DNA from: Ricinus communis
Lineage: Eukaryota; Streptophyta; Magnoliopsida; Malpighiales; Euphorbiaceae
Assembly (NCBI RefSeq): GCF_019578655.1
Contig: NC_063265.1
Span: forward strand, 18,896,285 to 18,960,284
Length of the DNA stretch: 64,000 bases
Reading direction: 5' to 3'
Numbering within the stretch: the stretch's first letter is position 1; each line of letters opens with the position of its first letter. The position numbers were made by a program, and so were the translations under genes. Under the pieces are notes generated by a model. That model ran no database searches. It was given only the letters and a program-made list of their open reading frames with translations, and had not been told where the DNA came from. Below, in pieces: positions 47,165 through 59,574 of this stretch.

Positions 47165-47863
47165 AATAGATAATCAAATTTAAATCAAAATTTTATAATA
47201 TAGTAAGAAATATCATATAAAAATAAAATAACAAAAATCATATATATAAACATTAAGATTTAAAAAGTTGTTACTATTACAATTATAAATTAAAGGAGAA
47301 AGGAATTACTTTTTATTAAGAGTAATGTTACACAGTTCATCGTTTTTTATCCCGCCTTTTATCCACCTGATGTAGTATCCACTATTTTTAAAAAATTATC
47401 TTTTAATATTTAAAATCAAAGAATAATTTTAAAAGAATGATAGATGCCACAGCAGATGGAACAAAAAATGATGAAATGTTTTAATTAATTAATATTATAA
47501 AAAAATGACAAATGTCATTAAAAATCCTATATGACAAGCTGTACTTAAATTATTCTCTTTGTTTGAGTTTTAATTTGTGTTGAATTATTTATACCTAAAC
47601 TAAATTTTAACATGATAGATAAAAATTTTAAATAAATTTCATTTTAATAAATTAATGTGTTTCATGACACTAAAATATTTCAGCAATAGTTATTATTCTT
47701 ATTTTATTTTTTTATTATATCTTCTTCGCAAATAAATAAATTTGTTAATGGATTTTAACTAAATATAATATAAAAAAAGATTTATATCGTCTAAAATCTT
47801 AATTTATTATTCTTTCTTCCAAATAAAGTAAGATTAAAGAATCTTTTTTTTGCTAAAAATAAT

Positions 47864-47868
<5 letters not shown>
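46418..47868. other. AT-rich spacer, no gene seen
   Basis: Only low-complexity DNA and a 45-bp AT microsatellite (47118-47162) are visible. Confidence 0.55.
47118..47162 (+). repeat. TA dinucleotide microsatellite
   Basis: 45 bp of uninterrupted alternating T and A. Confidence 0.9.

Positions 47869-47919
<51 letters not shown>
47869..47919 (+). repeat. TA dinucleotide microsatellite at the head of the AT-rich array
   Basis: 51 bp of alternating A and T, directly before the first unit of the array at 47920-49340. Confidence 0.9.
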
Positions 47920-47924
<5 letters not shown>

Positions 47925-48427
47925 TTATAAAGCTACACCATGTAAAATTTCAATAAAAAGTATATGTGCCTTTGATGTGGTTATATAATAATTTATTATA
48001 ATATATATGATATTAAATATCAATCAATAAAATGATAATATTAATTTATTTTAATATTAAATACTAATAAGATAAAATGGTGTAATTAAATACTTATTAA
48101 AATAAAATGATAATTAAGTATAATAAAAAAGTTATTATATAACACAACTAATTTACTATATATATATTATTTTTTATTATTTAAAATGACAATATTAAAT
48201 GCATTCTAATATTAAATACTAATAAAATAATATAATATAATTAAGTACTTATTAAAATAAAATGATATCTAACTATAATTAAAAATTAGTAATTACATAA
48301 TATTACTAATTTACTATATATCGATTATTTATTATTATTTAAAATGATAATATTAAATGCATTCTAATATTAAATACTAATAAAATAAAATGATATAATT
48401 AAGTGCTTAATAAAATAAACTCTACTT

Positions 48428-48475
<48 letters not shown>

Positions 48476-49340
48476 GTTACACTTGGTAATATTTTAAAAA
48501 GCCACATCATGTAAAATTTTAATAACAAAAATAGGTGGCTTGATGTAGTTATATAATAATTTATTATAACATTAAATACTAATCAAATAAAATGATAATA
48601 TTAAATGTATTCTAATATTAAATAATAATCAAATAAATAATAAATAATATATATAAAGAATGCCGAATTATTCCATAAAACTTTAATTAGTAACATTTCA
48701 TAAAGCCATATCATGTCAAATTTTAATAAAAAAATTATATATGTGGCTTTAATGTGGTTATATAATAATTTACTATAACATTAAATACTAATCAAATAAA
48801 ATAATAATATTAAATGTATTCTAATATTAAATACTAATCAAATAAAATGTTATAATAAAGTGCTTATTAAAATAAAATGACAGCTAAATATAATTAAAAA
48901 ATTAGTGATTATATAATATCACTAATTTACTATATATATATATATAATATTATTATTTTATTATTGTTTTATTATTCTTTTAGGACCATTAAATTTTAAA
49001 ATTATTAAAATAAACTGATAATATTAAATATTTATTAAAATAAAATATAGCTAAATTCAATTATTTTCTTATAATATAATATATTTATAATTAAAATAAA
49101 ATAATTTAAATTAAAAAGTTAAATCATAAGATTATTCGTAATTGTGCATTGGTACAAGTAAATAAAATGATATTACTAATGCTTATTAAAATAAAATGGT
49201 AACTAAATATAATAAAAATCAGTGATTACATAATGACACTAATTTATTATATATCTATTATAAATTTTCTAATTATATTTTATAACTATTAACTTTTAAA
49301 ATTATATAAATAAAATGATAATATTAAATGCTATTAAAAT
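47920..49340 (+). repeat. Degenerate AT-rich tandem array, units of about 150-250 bp
   Basis: Units starting near 47929, 48496 and 48697 share GCCACATCATGT(A/C)AAATTTTAATAA-like starts, TTGATGTGGTTATATAATAATT, CATTAAATACTAATCAAATAAAATGATAATATTAAATG, TGCTTATTAAAATAAAATGA and ATATCACTAATTTACTATATATAT. Partial units lie at about 48180-48420 and 49160-49340. Some units end in a TA microsatellite (48431-48472). Non-coding; origin unknown. Confidence 0.65.
48431..48472 (+). repeat. TA dinucleotide microsatellite inside the array
   Basis: 42 bp of uninterrupted AT between array units. Confidence 0.9.
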
Positions 49341-49697
49341 AAAATAATAACTAAATAAGATTTTTTTTATTAAAATAAGATATTTCAAACTAAATATTTG
49401 TATCATAAACTTATCAATACATTAATACAACTATATTGCTAGTGATATCATAAAGTGGCTAAGGTTTCAAATTGCTTAGATTCATTGCACACAAATGTTC
49501 TCATAATTAAGCTGAAAGGTATACGAGGAGAAATACACTTGTGTATAGTTGTGCCATGTCAATGTGCAATAAGAAGTAGAATTCTGAATAACAATACATG
49601 ATACATATATATATATATATATAGACCACTAAGAAATGTTTCTATAGATGCTGTGTTCTTAATTATGGAGTCATATAAGAACAACAGGTATCTATAT
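49341..49697. other. 3' flank of the third P450 gene
   Basis: Mixed AT-rich sequence with a short TA run (about 49605-49623). Probably contains the P450 3' UTR nearest the stop. Confidence 0.5.
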
Positions 49698-51600
49698 CTA
49701 AAATGGATTGAAATGTGTTATAGGATAACACAGTAGAGGAGGTGCCATAGTTCCTGAGAATCCATTGGAGACATTTATATCAATCTTTTCCCCATCTTTA
49801 ACTTTCCAATCAAAGCATTGCACCAAAACTGCAATTGTGGTGTGCATCAGGGTATAAGCATGTGCAAAACCAATGCATGCTCTCCTTCCACCTCCGAATG
49901 GAAGGTAGCTGCATTCGCGCCTTTTCATTTCCATCTGATGTCGATCAAACTTGCCAGTGGCGTTGATCAGAAACCTCTCTGGCATGTACTCGTCGGGATC
50001 AGGCCACATGTCTGGATCACGCATTATAGCATAGGTATTGATCAGCATTCTAGTCTTGGCTTTTATATCAAATCCATCGATCTTGCAATCGTGGGTGCAT
50101 TCTCTGCTTATCATAGCTGATGGAGGGTGCAGTCTTAGAGATTCTTTAACAATGGCTTGCAGGTAAGGAAGATCTGGGATGTCCGATTCTTTGACTAGCC
50201 TGCTGGAACTCACAACTGAGTCAATTTCTTCCCTTAGCCTGTTGAGAACCTTGGGACGGTTGATTAGCTCTGCCATTGTCCATTGTATTGCTGCTGATTC
50301 TGTGTCAATACTTGCCATAAACAGCTCCTATAATCAATGTGTTCTATAGATAATTAGGGAGCTATAAATATTAATATTTGATTATTAAAATTAAAGATTA
50401 TTATTTGACCAAATTAAAATTAGTATTAAATAGTGGGGAACGTAGCTATAGAAGATCTTAGACATGAGATAAATTGTATTCTAGCAACCAATCTTTCCTC
50501 GTCTCTCTCTAGTTTTGTTCAATTTTCTGTACACAGAGACGATCTATTCAGTCATCGGAGGGTCCCACGAAGGATTATCAATTTTGCAGGTCTCACAAGT
50601 GAAGACAAATAGTGAGATTCTTATATAACAGGGCTAATCTTTTGCTCCATAATAAAAGAATTAAAATGGATGTACTTACTAGAATGAAATGCTTGATCTG
50701 AATTCTTGTTAACTTCACTTCAGCATTTGGGTTCCTGTAAATCTGCAACAAAATATCCATCACATCTTTCTCTTTATTTTCTCCACCATTCACCAAATTT
50801 TCTTCATAATCCTTCATGATCTGCTCCATTACTCCATCATATCTCCAAAGTGCCTCTTCAAGCTTTTTTCCATGTCCAAGTAAATCAATCTTCTTGAGAA
50901 GTCCAAACACTTCACTAACACCTAGCTTGGCTCCCGTATCCATAATATCGGACACCAACTTCCTCATCTTCTTAGCTTCAGTATCATTGTTGGAGAATCT
51001 CTTGCTCAGTGCCATCTTGCATATCAAATTGTTTGTTAAGGTTTCCAACTCCACATTCAAGTCGCATGGCTCTCCTTCTCTCGCTAACTTGGTGAGCAAT
51101 TTTAAGAGATTTCTAACCTCCTTCTCCTGAATATGGTTGAACCGATCAAATTGTGAACCTCCAAAGAGCTCTGTCATGCACAGCTTTCTCATGAACCGCC
51201 AATATGCACCGTATGGACTGACGATAAACCCTGTTCCTCTATATATATTGTATTCTGTTGGACCCATTTCAAATCTAGAGGCAAAATTTAGATCATGGGT
51301 TTTGAAGATCTCATTAGCTATGGCAGCACTTGAAGCAACAACGAAGGTTGAGGAAACTAAGCGTAGTTGCATTAGGTTTCCATAGCGGCGAGCTAGGGTC
51401 TGAAAGGATAGTGGGAATGGAGCGCCAACTAGATGAAGGTGGCCGATGATAGGTAGAGCCGGTGGACTAGGTGGGCATCGGATTGCGGTGCTAGGTTTTA
51501 TGTAAGTTCTGATGAGATTACGCACTACAAATATGGAAATCAGAGACAACAAGAACAAGAGGCAGCAATCAGAAATGGAGTCATCACTAGTAGCTGCCAT
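49698..51600 (-). CDS. CYP712: Cytochrome P450, CYP712-like, with atypical I-helix, two exons
   Basis: Exon 1 is 51600-50680 and exon 2 is 50327-49698, with a GT-AG phase-0 intron of 352 bp. The product has 516 residues. It has a membrane anchor (about 13-32), the hinge [28 protein letters not shown] and a complete heme loop FGGGRRACIG with Cys458. The I-helix is unusual: where relatives read AGTDTS this protein reads ASIDTE (312-317), losing the groove Gly but keeping the Asp-Thr pair. IYRGTGFIVSPYGAYWRFM and VQCFDWKVKDGEKIDINV place it near CYP712 and CYP705, sister families of CYP93. Everything else looks intact (no stops, good splice sites), so it is probably functional with altered oxygen activation or substrate, not a pseudogene. 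Subfamily needs a tree. Confidence 0.88.
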
Positions 51601-52953
51601 GGCAATGGAAGTCGTATAGTTAATCGAAAGGAAGGTTTTCTGTTACAGATTAGGCTTGCAAGAGAAAAGAGAAATTCTTTGGAAGATACATTCGCATAAC
51701 ATATGTTTGGAAATTACCATGCATGTGACTTCAGAAACTTTGGACTAATTAACATTATAAAGTACCATGCATGCATGTGAAAGTTAAGATGTACTAGGAA
51801 TTTCTAGCTTAAGATTTTCATCCCCTTAGCAAATTCCTAGATATAATATTTACTCTTTAAAAAAATAGATTTTGAGGTTAAATTTTTTTCTTTCATGCTA
51901 AATAAATTTTTGTTTTTATCACAAATATAAAAAATAATTTATTTTATTATAAAATTCACGGCTATTAAATTTTAAAAAATCTTATTTAGTCTATATATTT
52001 TTTTATTTATATAATCAATTAATAAATAATTCATACATATTTATTAATTCTAAATATCTCATTGAAAGTATAAGATGTATCATTTTTATTTATTTATTCC
52101 TAGATAATGAATTAGCCGGGGAGAAACATTAAAGTCTTACACCGCATGTGCCCAATACCTAATGAGATGCATGCATGGAGTTGGGAGTAAGACTTGAAAA
52201 GTCAAATTTAGGTTTGTGTGTCCGTTGATATTATTTCAGATGAAGCTATATTGACTTGCAAGTTCCCAAGAGTCCTAGTACCAGGAGTTGCGGGTAACAG
52301 ATAGATGTTATTGGTTGATTTATTATGTTTCAATACTCCAGTTGCTATATGATATGATTTGCTGAATGTTAATTATAGGTTAGATTTGAATCATTGCATC
52401 TTATTGGACCGACAACCAAAGTTTTAGGAAACATTATTTATTGCCAGTTTGTGTTAGTGATTAGAGCAAAAAATAGAGACAATAAAATCATCCTTATCAG
52501 CACTTCATAAAAACATGACTACCTATTTGCCTCCCTCTATAATTCGGATGTCAGACTTTTTACTTAGCAGGATAATAGATTCACCATTGTTCAAAAAGGG
52601 ATTAAAGTTTAACCTTATGGATAAATGTTACCATCTACCAATTTGGTAAATAAACTTTTCGAGTTTGTATTAATTCTAATCCAACTCTTACTAATTGGCA
52701 TGTTTATGTGGACAGTGCTTGAGAGGACATAAACGTGCCAGTTGTGTTTATGTGGACAGTGCTTGAGAGGACATAAACATGCCAGTTGTGTTTATGTGGA
52801 CAGTGCCTATGTGTTTGTAAGTTGAAGTGGCAATGCTAAATAATTTTTTCTTAAATGGGTCTCTCTCATTTCTAAAGAAAACAAAACGTTTTCTGAAAGC
52901 TTCTTGAACCCATTTTTGCTTATGATATTGACCCTTGAAATTGTAACCATGTA
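51601..52953. other. Upstream region of the third P450 gene and spacer
   Basis: No other gene seen. Includes the small tandem repeat at 52703-52806. A clear TATA box for the P450 could not be chosen. Confidence 0.5.
52703..52806 (+). repeat. 44-bp tandem repeat, about 2.3 copies
   Basis: TTTATGTGGACAGTGCTTGA starts at 52703, 52747 and 52791, exactly 44 bp apart. The first two copies differ by a single base (AACGTGCC versus AACATGCC); the third is partial. Confidence 0.9.
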
Positions 52954-55743
52954 AAAATTGTCACGACCCCATCCATAGGTCTGTGACCGGCATTAGTAAA
53001 TGGATAGACGTAAGGCTACCGAATCCCGTAGTAAGCCTGACACTCATTAAATCAAACCAACCTCAACTCAAATTTTACTATTATTAATACCACAATTTAC
53101 AGCAACATTAAATTTTACACAATTAAATCGGTCTGCTCGAAGAATAAGGCGAGACCCAAAACTACAGAAAATTACCATTGATATCCCTACTATTACTACT
53201 ACGGAGAATCTAAGATTTTTACAATTTGACATACCAAATCAAACACCACCCGATGATGAAGAAGTCGGGTTACTGAGTAAGAGTCGCGGGAAGACTTACA
53301 GTTACGAATTTGAAAAACAGTAAATGGAGACTGTCAGTCTCGAGAGTGAGTTAAAATCATATATCTAAAACAGTTTCAAATATCTCATTATCACATTATT
53401 TAATTTTAAAAATAATTAATAAGTCATGCAAACCATACGTGTCATGCCATGCTTATACAAAAATAATTCCATATGCAACGGGACGGAGTACTTCAGTAGA
53501 ACCCTAATCCCAACTCTAACATCTCGATTTATTTCAACACTTATGTCTCGACTAACCTCAACTCTAACATCTCAAACCTCTCATTCCAACAGGACTGGCG
53601 CCCAGAGAGCAAACTAGATCAGGGACCTTACCTCTAGTCCACCACTTAACTCGAGCCTTTGAAGCAAAGCTCGACTAGGGACCTTACCTCGAGTCTGGTC
53701 ACTTAAGTATCCAAATAAGCCGCGCCCAGAGAGCAAAGCTCGACCAGGGACCTTTACTCCGGTAACCACACTCAACTAAGCCCAAAGAGCGATGCTCGAC
53801 CAGGGCAGGTCCTAATCTTTCTTTCTTAAAACTTTACCTATTTATCCTTTCTCCATCTCATCTCTCTCATATTTATACTGGAACACTCATCCTACTTCTA
53901 TGTTCTACTGTCGTCCCATCCTGAGTCATCATGCAATATTAAAATTGGTAATAAAGGAAAAACATATTTAAATGGTAATTAAAAGCATCATGCAAATAAT
54001 AATAATAATTAAATGAAAATTGAAATTGCAAATGAATAATCACAGTAGCAAATCAAATTTTATGCATGACACTTGCATAAGCGATATATGACTTTAACTC
54101 ACAGATTTGGCGACCTCCTAACTCTGCTCCGGTGCCTCGATTGGACCGAGTCGAACAAACGGACTGTCTAGTCACGGAAAACAATTTATCAAATCGCTGA
54201 AATAATTGATCATTAATCCTAGGTCTAAACTCCTAGGACTGACTGTCTAAGAATCTCGACTCGGGAGAATTCTACCGAAAATCCGGCATAACCTCCCCTA
54301 CAACACGGACATTACCCCCTGTAAAAACGGATCCAGGACCTGCCAGAAAAACACTTCAAATATTCAACAATTCAAACAATGCAGGTCCCTAAACTTCACT
54401 ATTTCCCGACTCCGCTACACAACACAAAATACGAGGCAGGCAAACTGACAGACAATTATTTTTGACTCACAAATATTAAATACTCAACACAAAATAATAA
54501 GTAAAATTTTAAATCAAAGAATTTCCAAGATCAACGGGCCAGAGAAAGGGCTCGATCGCCGGTCAACTCGCATCCAAACACACCATCGGACTCACAACGA
54601 CGCGCTGATAACGATCCCCGCTTCCGATTTTCCGATCTGACACCCGATCATTCGGAGAGATTTACGGACGATCTCGATCGTCGATTTGCAAACTAAGTCC
54701 GATCGCCACGACACCGGTGCCATTGTGAAGCTTGAGCTGAGGAGAGTCGGGATATGTCCTCCGATCATCCATAGCTCCCTGGAGCTTGCCATAAAAACCC
54801 AAAAACATCGGCTACCCCCCAAACTTCACTTTGCCCGATCTCTCAATTCCGGCCACCACAGGCGTCATCGCTGCTGCCGAAAGAGAGCCTTCGCCGAGAG
54901 GAGCCGATGGCCACCCGAAGCCGAACACGCCTTGCCTCTTCGCTCTTCCCCCCCCCCTAAACACGCTGAGGCCGCCATGGCTCCTGGTCCCTCTTCTTCT
55001 TCCCTCTCTCCTAGACTCTCTTCTCTTTTCGTCTTCTCCATATCGAATTTAGGCCCCCAACCTTTTTTTTTTACAATTTGGTTCCTCAACTTTCTTAATT
55101 ACTTGTAATTTCATCCAGCAAAATTCTAATTTAACCCCTAAACTTTCCTTTAGCCTTTCAATTAAGCCCCTAACTATTTAATTTGGGCCAAATTAGAATT
55201 ATTGAAAATACATAATTACAAAAATACCCCTGCCGACACAATTATTTATAAAAATACCAAACATACAAATTTCCATTAAAACCCCATATTAATGAAATTA
55301 TACTTTTAATCCTCATCTAAAAATAATTTTCCAATTAAGTCCTACACACAATTAAATTAAATAATCAATTTAATAATTATTTTCCAACTTAAATTTTAAT
55401 ACCACTAGTTAATTAAAATACCAATTTTTTCAAAATTCTTTTATAAAAACATCCTTCACAATTTCTTCCATAATTTTTCAATATATAATTTTATTTATAT
55501 ATATTACTTATACATTGGGGAAAAATTAGAATAACAAAAAATATAATCATTTCTCAAATAATTTACTTAATTAATATCTTAAAATTTCAAACTAATTGGG
55601 TATAGAAAAATAACTCATTCAATTGACTAATATTAAAATTTCCATTAAATCATTTCAAATTAAACCAAATAAAAATAAAGCTAAAATTAACTTAAATAGA
55701 AACTCATTATTAAATATATAAGAATTCCAGGTATTACAAAAAT
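52954..55743. mobile_element. Solo LTR 3, Gypsy-like family, with target duplication
   Basis: The element 52959-55738 (2780 bp) begins TGTCACGACCCC and ends GGTATTACA, flanked by the perfect duplication AAAAT (52954-52958 and 55739-55743). It matches solo LTRs 1 and 2 along its length: GTGACCGGCATTAG, ATCCCGTAGTAAGCC, the subrepeats at 53580-53810, CTCCGGTGCCTCGATTGGA, the GC-rich block at 54540-55030 and TTTGGGCCAAATTAGA. No internal retrotransposon region is present. Confidence 0.82.
53580..53810 (+). repeat. Tandem subrepeats inside solo LTR 3
   Basis: Modules of GCCCAGAGAGCAAAGCTCGA, CCAGGGACCTTAC and AGTCTGGTCACTTAAGTATC, fewer than in solo LTR 2. Confidence 0.7.
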
Positions 55744-57849
55744 CTCGCAAGCTCTTTATCCACTAATTGCTTCTCAATACCTTAATAGTTGGTCGTGCAT
55801 TTCTTGATCTTCATCAAATTCATATCTACAAACCGTATATATGCATAAAGGTTCCATTAGTAGAAAGAAAAAAACGGAAGAATAAAGGGTCAAATACCCC
55901 TCTGATTTTGCAATTCTGTAATAAATAAATTCAATTTCAACTATTTTAACAAATAAGTTCAAAAGTTCTATTTAAGGACCGAATTAATCTAAATTTTAAG
56001 AAAATTATGAATGTTTAAATTAATTAAATAAAATAAAATTCAGAAAAATATTAATTTTTAATATTAAAATTATACTTTTTAATTTCTATATATTTCAAAT
56101 CCTTTTCTATTTTATTAAGAAAAATTAAAATTAACAATTATTGTCCTATTTCACTACTACCATTAACTTTGTCAAAACACCATCAGCACTAGTTCTTTCA
56201 ATTTCATCAGTTTTAGTCAAATTTTAAATTTATTTAGTCTTTAAATAGAAATTAAGAGTCTATTTACCAAAATAATCGAAATTAGACTCATTTGGCTCCA
56301 AGGTATAAGTTAGAGGCAGTATTTGATTATTTACTTATAATCTTGCCTCCAATAGTTTCAACGTATATAGAAGTTTTCCCCTTAACTTCATACCTATTAT
56401 TTCAATTTCCTATTATAACTTAAAGGTAAATCTTAAGTTCAAACCACTGGAAAAAGATAATGAGGTTTTTATGGAATAATAAACGTTTAATCATCGGATT
56501 AATAAAAATTATAATTTATTATTATTACTCAAATATTTTCTCCATTGAGAAAATAAATTCTTAGGAGGCCAAAATTATGCGTCCATAAATGAATTTTTTT
56601 ATGCGACAAGTACAATTTGTCCCTTGTGTCTATCAATTACTTTTCCTATAGTGATGGAACTGTAATAAATTTTAATAACTTAAAAGACTCAAAATTGATC
56701 GTATATTTTTAATAACTGATTTAGTATCAATTATTGATTGTATTAGTTTTATTTTATAGTTGGTAGCTAATTTAATATTTTATTTATTTGAATAATATTA
56801 TTTTTATAAAAATTTATTTATAATAATTTATTTAAATTAATCTCATATAATTATTTTTTTATTATTTATAATAAATAATTATTATTTTAAAATAATACTT
56901 AATAATTAAATAATTATGGCATTTACAATTATAGTATTTGAAATTAGAAATTTTTGTTAGTGAAATTTAAGTTTTAATTCCTACTTTTAATATAACTATT
57001 ATAATATTTTTAATTAAATATATAATTAAATTAAATAAAATTAATTATAATATTTCTAATTATTGTAAACTATTTTTATAAATTTGTATCATTAAAAATA
57101 AAATAATTAAATAATATATATATTTAATAATTATTTAATATACTAACAACAAATGCTAATAAAATTTTACTAATTGTTTAATTTATTAGCTAACAGTTAC
57201 CAGCTATAGCTATTAACTATCAGTTACCAGTTATTAATTACCAGCTGCATTGATCAACCGAATTAAACACACTCTTAATTTTATAATAATTTAAATACAA
57301 TACTTTCTTCATCTCAGAAAGTCATCCACTTTAAATTTATATATAAATTAGAAATTAGTTTATTTATATTAATACCACAAATACTTACTATATTTTATTA
57401 AAAAACCCTTATTAGATAATATCAACTATTTATATGAATTTTGCTCGACTTATCAACTCATTCATTATTTATATATAATTTCTAATTAGTGAGATGTAAA
57501 AAAAAAAATCTAATAATATTACATAGGAATCAATTTATTCAATAAAAAAATTTATAATTTTGAAAAAAGTTAAAAGTTTAATTTATGTGATTGTTGTAAT
57601 CTTAAGAAATGAAAAACATTATTGACCATTAAACATTTGAATAATAGTAAAATAATAGACTATAATTTGAGGTAAGTAAACAAAGAAAAAATGACTATCT
57701 TTTTACGATGGAAAAGCTGTTGGGACTTATGATAGACTCTCTTTCTGATGTACTTTCTTATTCAGGGTTAATTATTTGAGCGTGAACTTCGGTCAAATTC
57801 ATAAGTTAGATTTTTTTTATATACTAATAATTACTTTCCAGTAGAAAGT
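55744..57849. other. AT-rich spacer, no gene seen
   Basis: Low-complexity DNA. A CAGTTACCAGCTATAGCTATTA-type run of near-repeats (57185-57245: TAACAGTTACCAGCTA, AACTATCAGTTACCAG, AATTACCAGCTGC) is the only visible structure. Confidence 0.5.
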
Positions 57850-58298
57850 CAATATTGTTAAAAAACTAAACTGGTAATTTAAATTTATAATTTAATCTTT
57901 TAACTTATTATTAAGCACTAAATTCATTCAAAACTTTTTTTATTAAAATATCATATTTTCAATATAAATTAATTCTTATTTTTATTTTTATTTTTAGTAC
58001 AATTTACTCTAAAAAATTAAATGTGTTAAAAGTACTTATTTTTTAGAAAAATATTATTAAATTACTATATATTTTGATTTTAAATTATTAAATAAAATAA
58101 AAGTTAGAATTTTATTATTTTGTTAGACATTAAAATTAAATTGTAAAGTGAAATATCAATTTATATTAACCTCGTTCGAGTTGTTGAGTACAAAGCTTCA
58201 TATTTAAGCTATAAGATCACAATCTTCTTCATTGATTATGAATTTGTCAACTTCATCATTTCTTTTGTGAAATTAATTGGTATCCTAATTATTTTATT

Positions 58299-59574
58299 AG
58301 ATTTGTTGAACTCTAAAAGTTATTAATACTATTTTGATGGTCGCAAATAATTAAGATTATCTAACATTTTGATCAAGTGTTTATGTGCTAGGAAAGAAAA
58401 GTCAAAAAATTTTATCCTTCTAAATCAGGGTAGATTCATGCCCATGAAGGATTCTTTACGCCCGTAAATATGACTTTTCTAGCCGTGAATTGAAATTTCC
58501 AACTATGAACAATTAAAAGACCAAATAAAAAAAGGACAAAAGGGTTCATAAGGAGCCTTTCCAGCCATGAAGATCTATGTTCATGCCCGTGAACGTTAAG
58601 TCACACCCGTAAAAAATGTTTCAAGCTTTAGTTTTTAAGATGTCATAGAAGCATTCAAGGCAACATTCTCAGCCATGAATGCAACCCTTCACAACCATGA
58701 AATAATCTTTCCGGCCATGAAAAACAGCTTCCTAGCCGTGAACAAAGGTTCACACCTGTAAAGAATTTGTTTTCTTACAAGTCTAGTGGCCTTCATAGCC
58801 AATGTTCCCAGCCGTGAACAAAGGTTCACACCCGTAAAGAATTTGTTTTCTTACAAGTCTAGTAGCCTTCATAGCCAATGTTTCCAGCCATGAAGAAAAA
58901 ATTTCAACTATGAAAAATGTCTTCCAAGCCATGAACCTTTCTTCACAGCCATGAATCTACATTTATCTAGGTTATTGAAACAATTATATTTGTATTTAAT
59001 GAGGGTGTAATGTCTTTGTTTTCTCTAGAACTATAAAACATCATTTTAATAATTTTAGGATTTGAAAGAGCATTTACTTGAGCCTCCTATTGTAATATCT
59101 CTCAACAAACCTTTACTTCTTCATTAAATTCTTAGACAAATACGAAAAAATAAAATTAGTTGATCTTTAGATAGTTGAATAATTGATTTCTGCATTCAAA
59201 GCTCAAAAGGGTTAGGTTGAGCACTTAGGTAAGGGACTAATTGCTCTCGTAATAAGATTGAGAATCTTAGATTGGGTTAGAGTGTAAGCTTACCAAAAAA
59301 AACTATGTTAGAGTGTGAGACTTAAGCAAACACTTAGGTTTATTTTTAGCCTTATGAAAAAGAACTCAAATATAATTAGGTTGTACCTTTATTTGATAGT
59401 GGAAGTCTCAAGAGGATCCTTGAGGAGTGGATATATGCAAGAGTTGGCCGAACCATTATAAAATTTTTGTGTTATGTGTTTATGCTCCATTCCTCACTTG
59501 TTTGAGTTTTTTATTTTTGGTTTTTATTCTAACCAATTCATCCCCCTCGTGATTGCCACTAGAACTACAAGATT
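58299..59574 (+). mobile_element. SIRE/Maximus-like Copia solo LTR with target duplication
   Basis: The element 58304-59569 (1266 bp) begins TGTTGAACTC and ends AGAACTACA. It is flanked by the perfect 5-bp duplication AGATT (58299-58303 and 59570-59574). The 3' part (GTGGATATATGCAAGAGTTG, CCGAACCATTATAAAA, CCAATTCATCCCCCTCGTGA) resembles plant SIRE-type LTR ends. No internal region follows. The middle holds a motif array and 76-bp repeats, listed separately. Confidence 0.65.
58430..58965 (+). repeat. GCC(A/G)TGAA motif array with 76-bp tandem units, inside the SIRE-like LTR
   Basis: More than a dozen AGCCATGAA/AGCCGTGAA/CCCGTAAA-type decamers recur every 20-40 bp. Within them a unit starting AGCCGTGAACAAAGGTTCAC begins at 58734 and 58810, and the next unit starts at 58886 as AGCCATGAAG, giving an exact 76-bp period with few differences. 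Confidence 0.75.

Noticed and set aside
49698..51600. Calling the third P450 a pseudogene because of its unusual I-helix
   Set aside because: Both exons are fully open, splice sites are canonical and every other P450 motif is intact.
58430..58965. Regularly spaced short motifs that look at first like a CRISPR array
   Set aside because: Spacing is irregular, the motif is only 8-10 bp, the host is a plant, and the array lies wholly inside an LTR with a 76-bp tandem.
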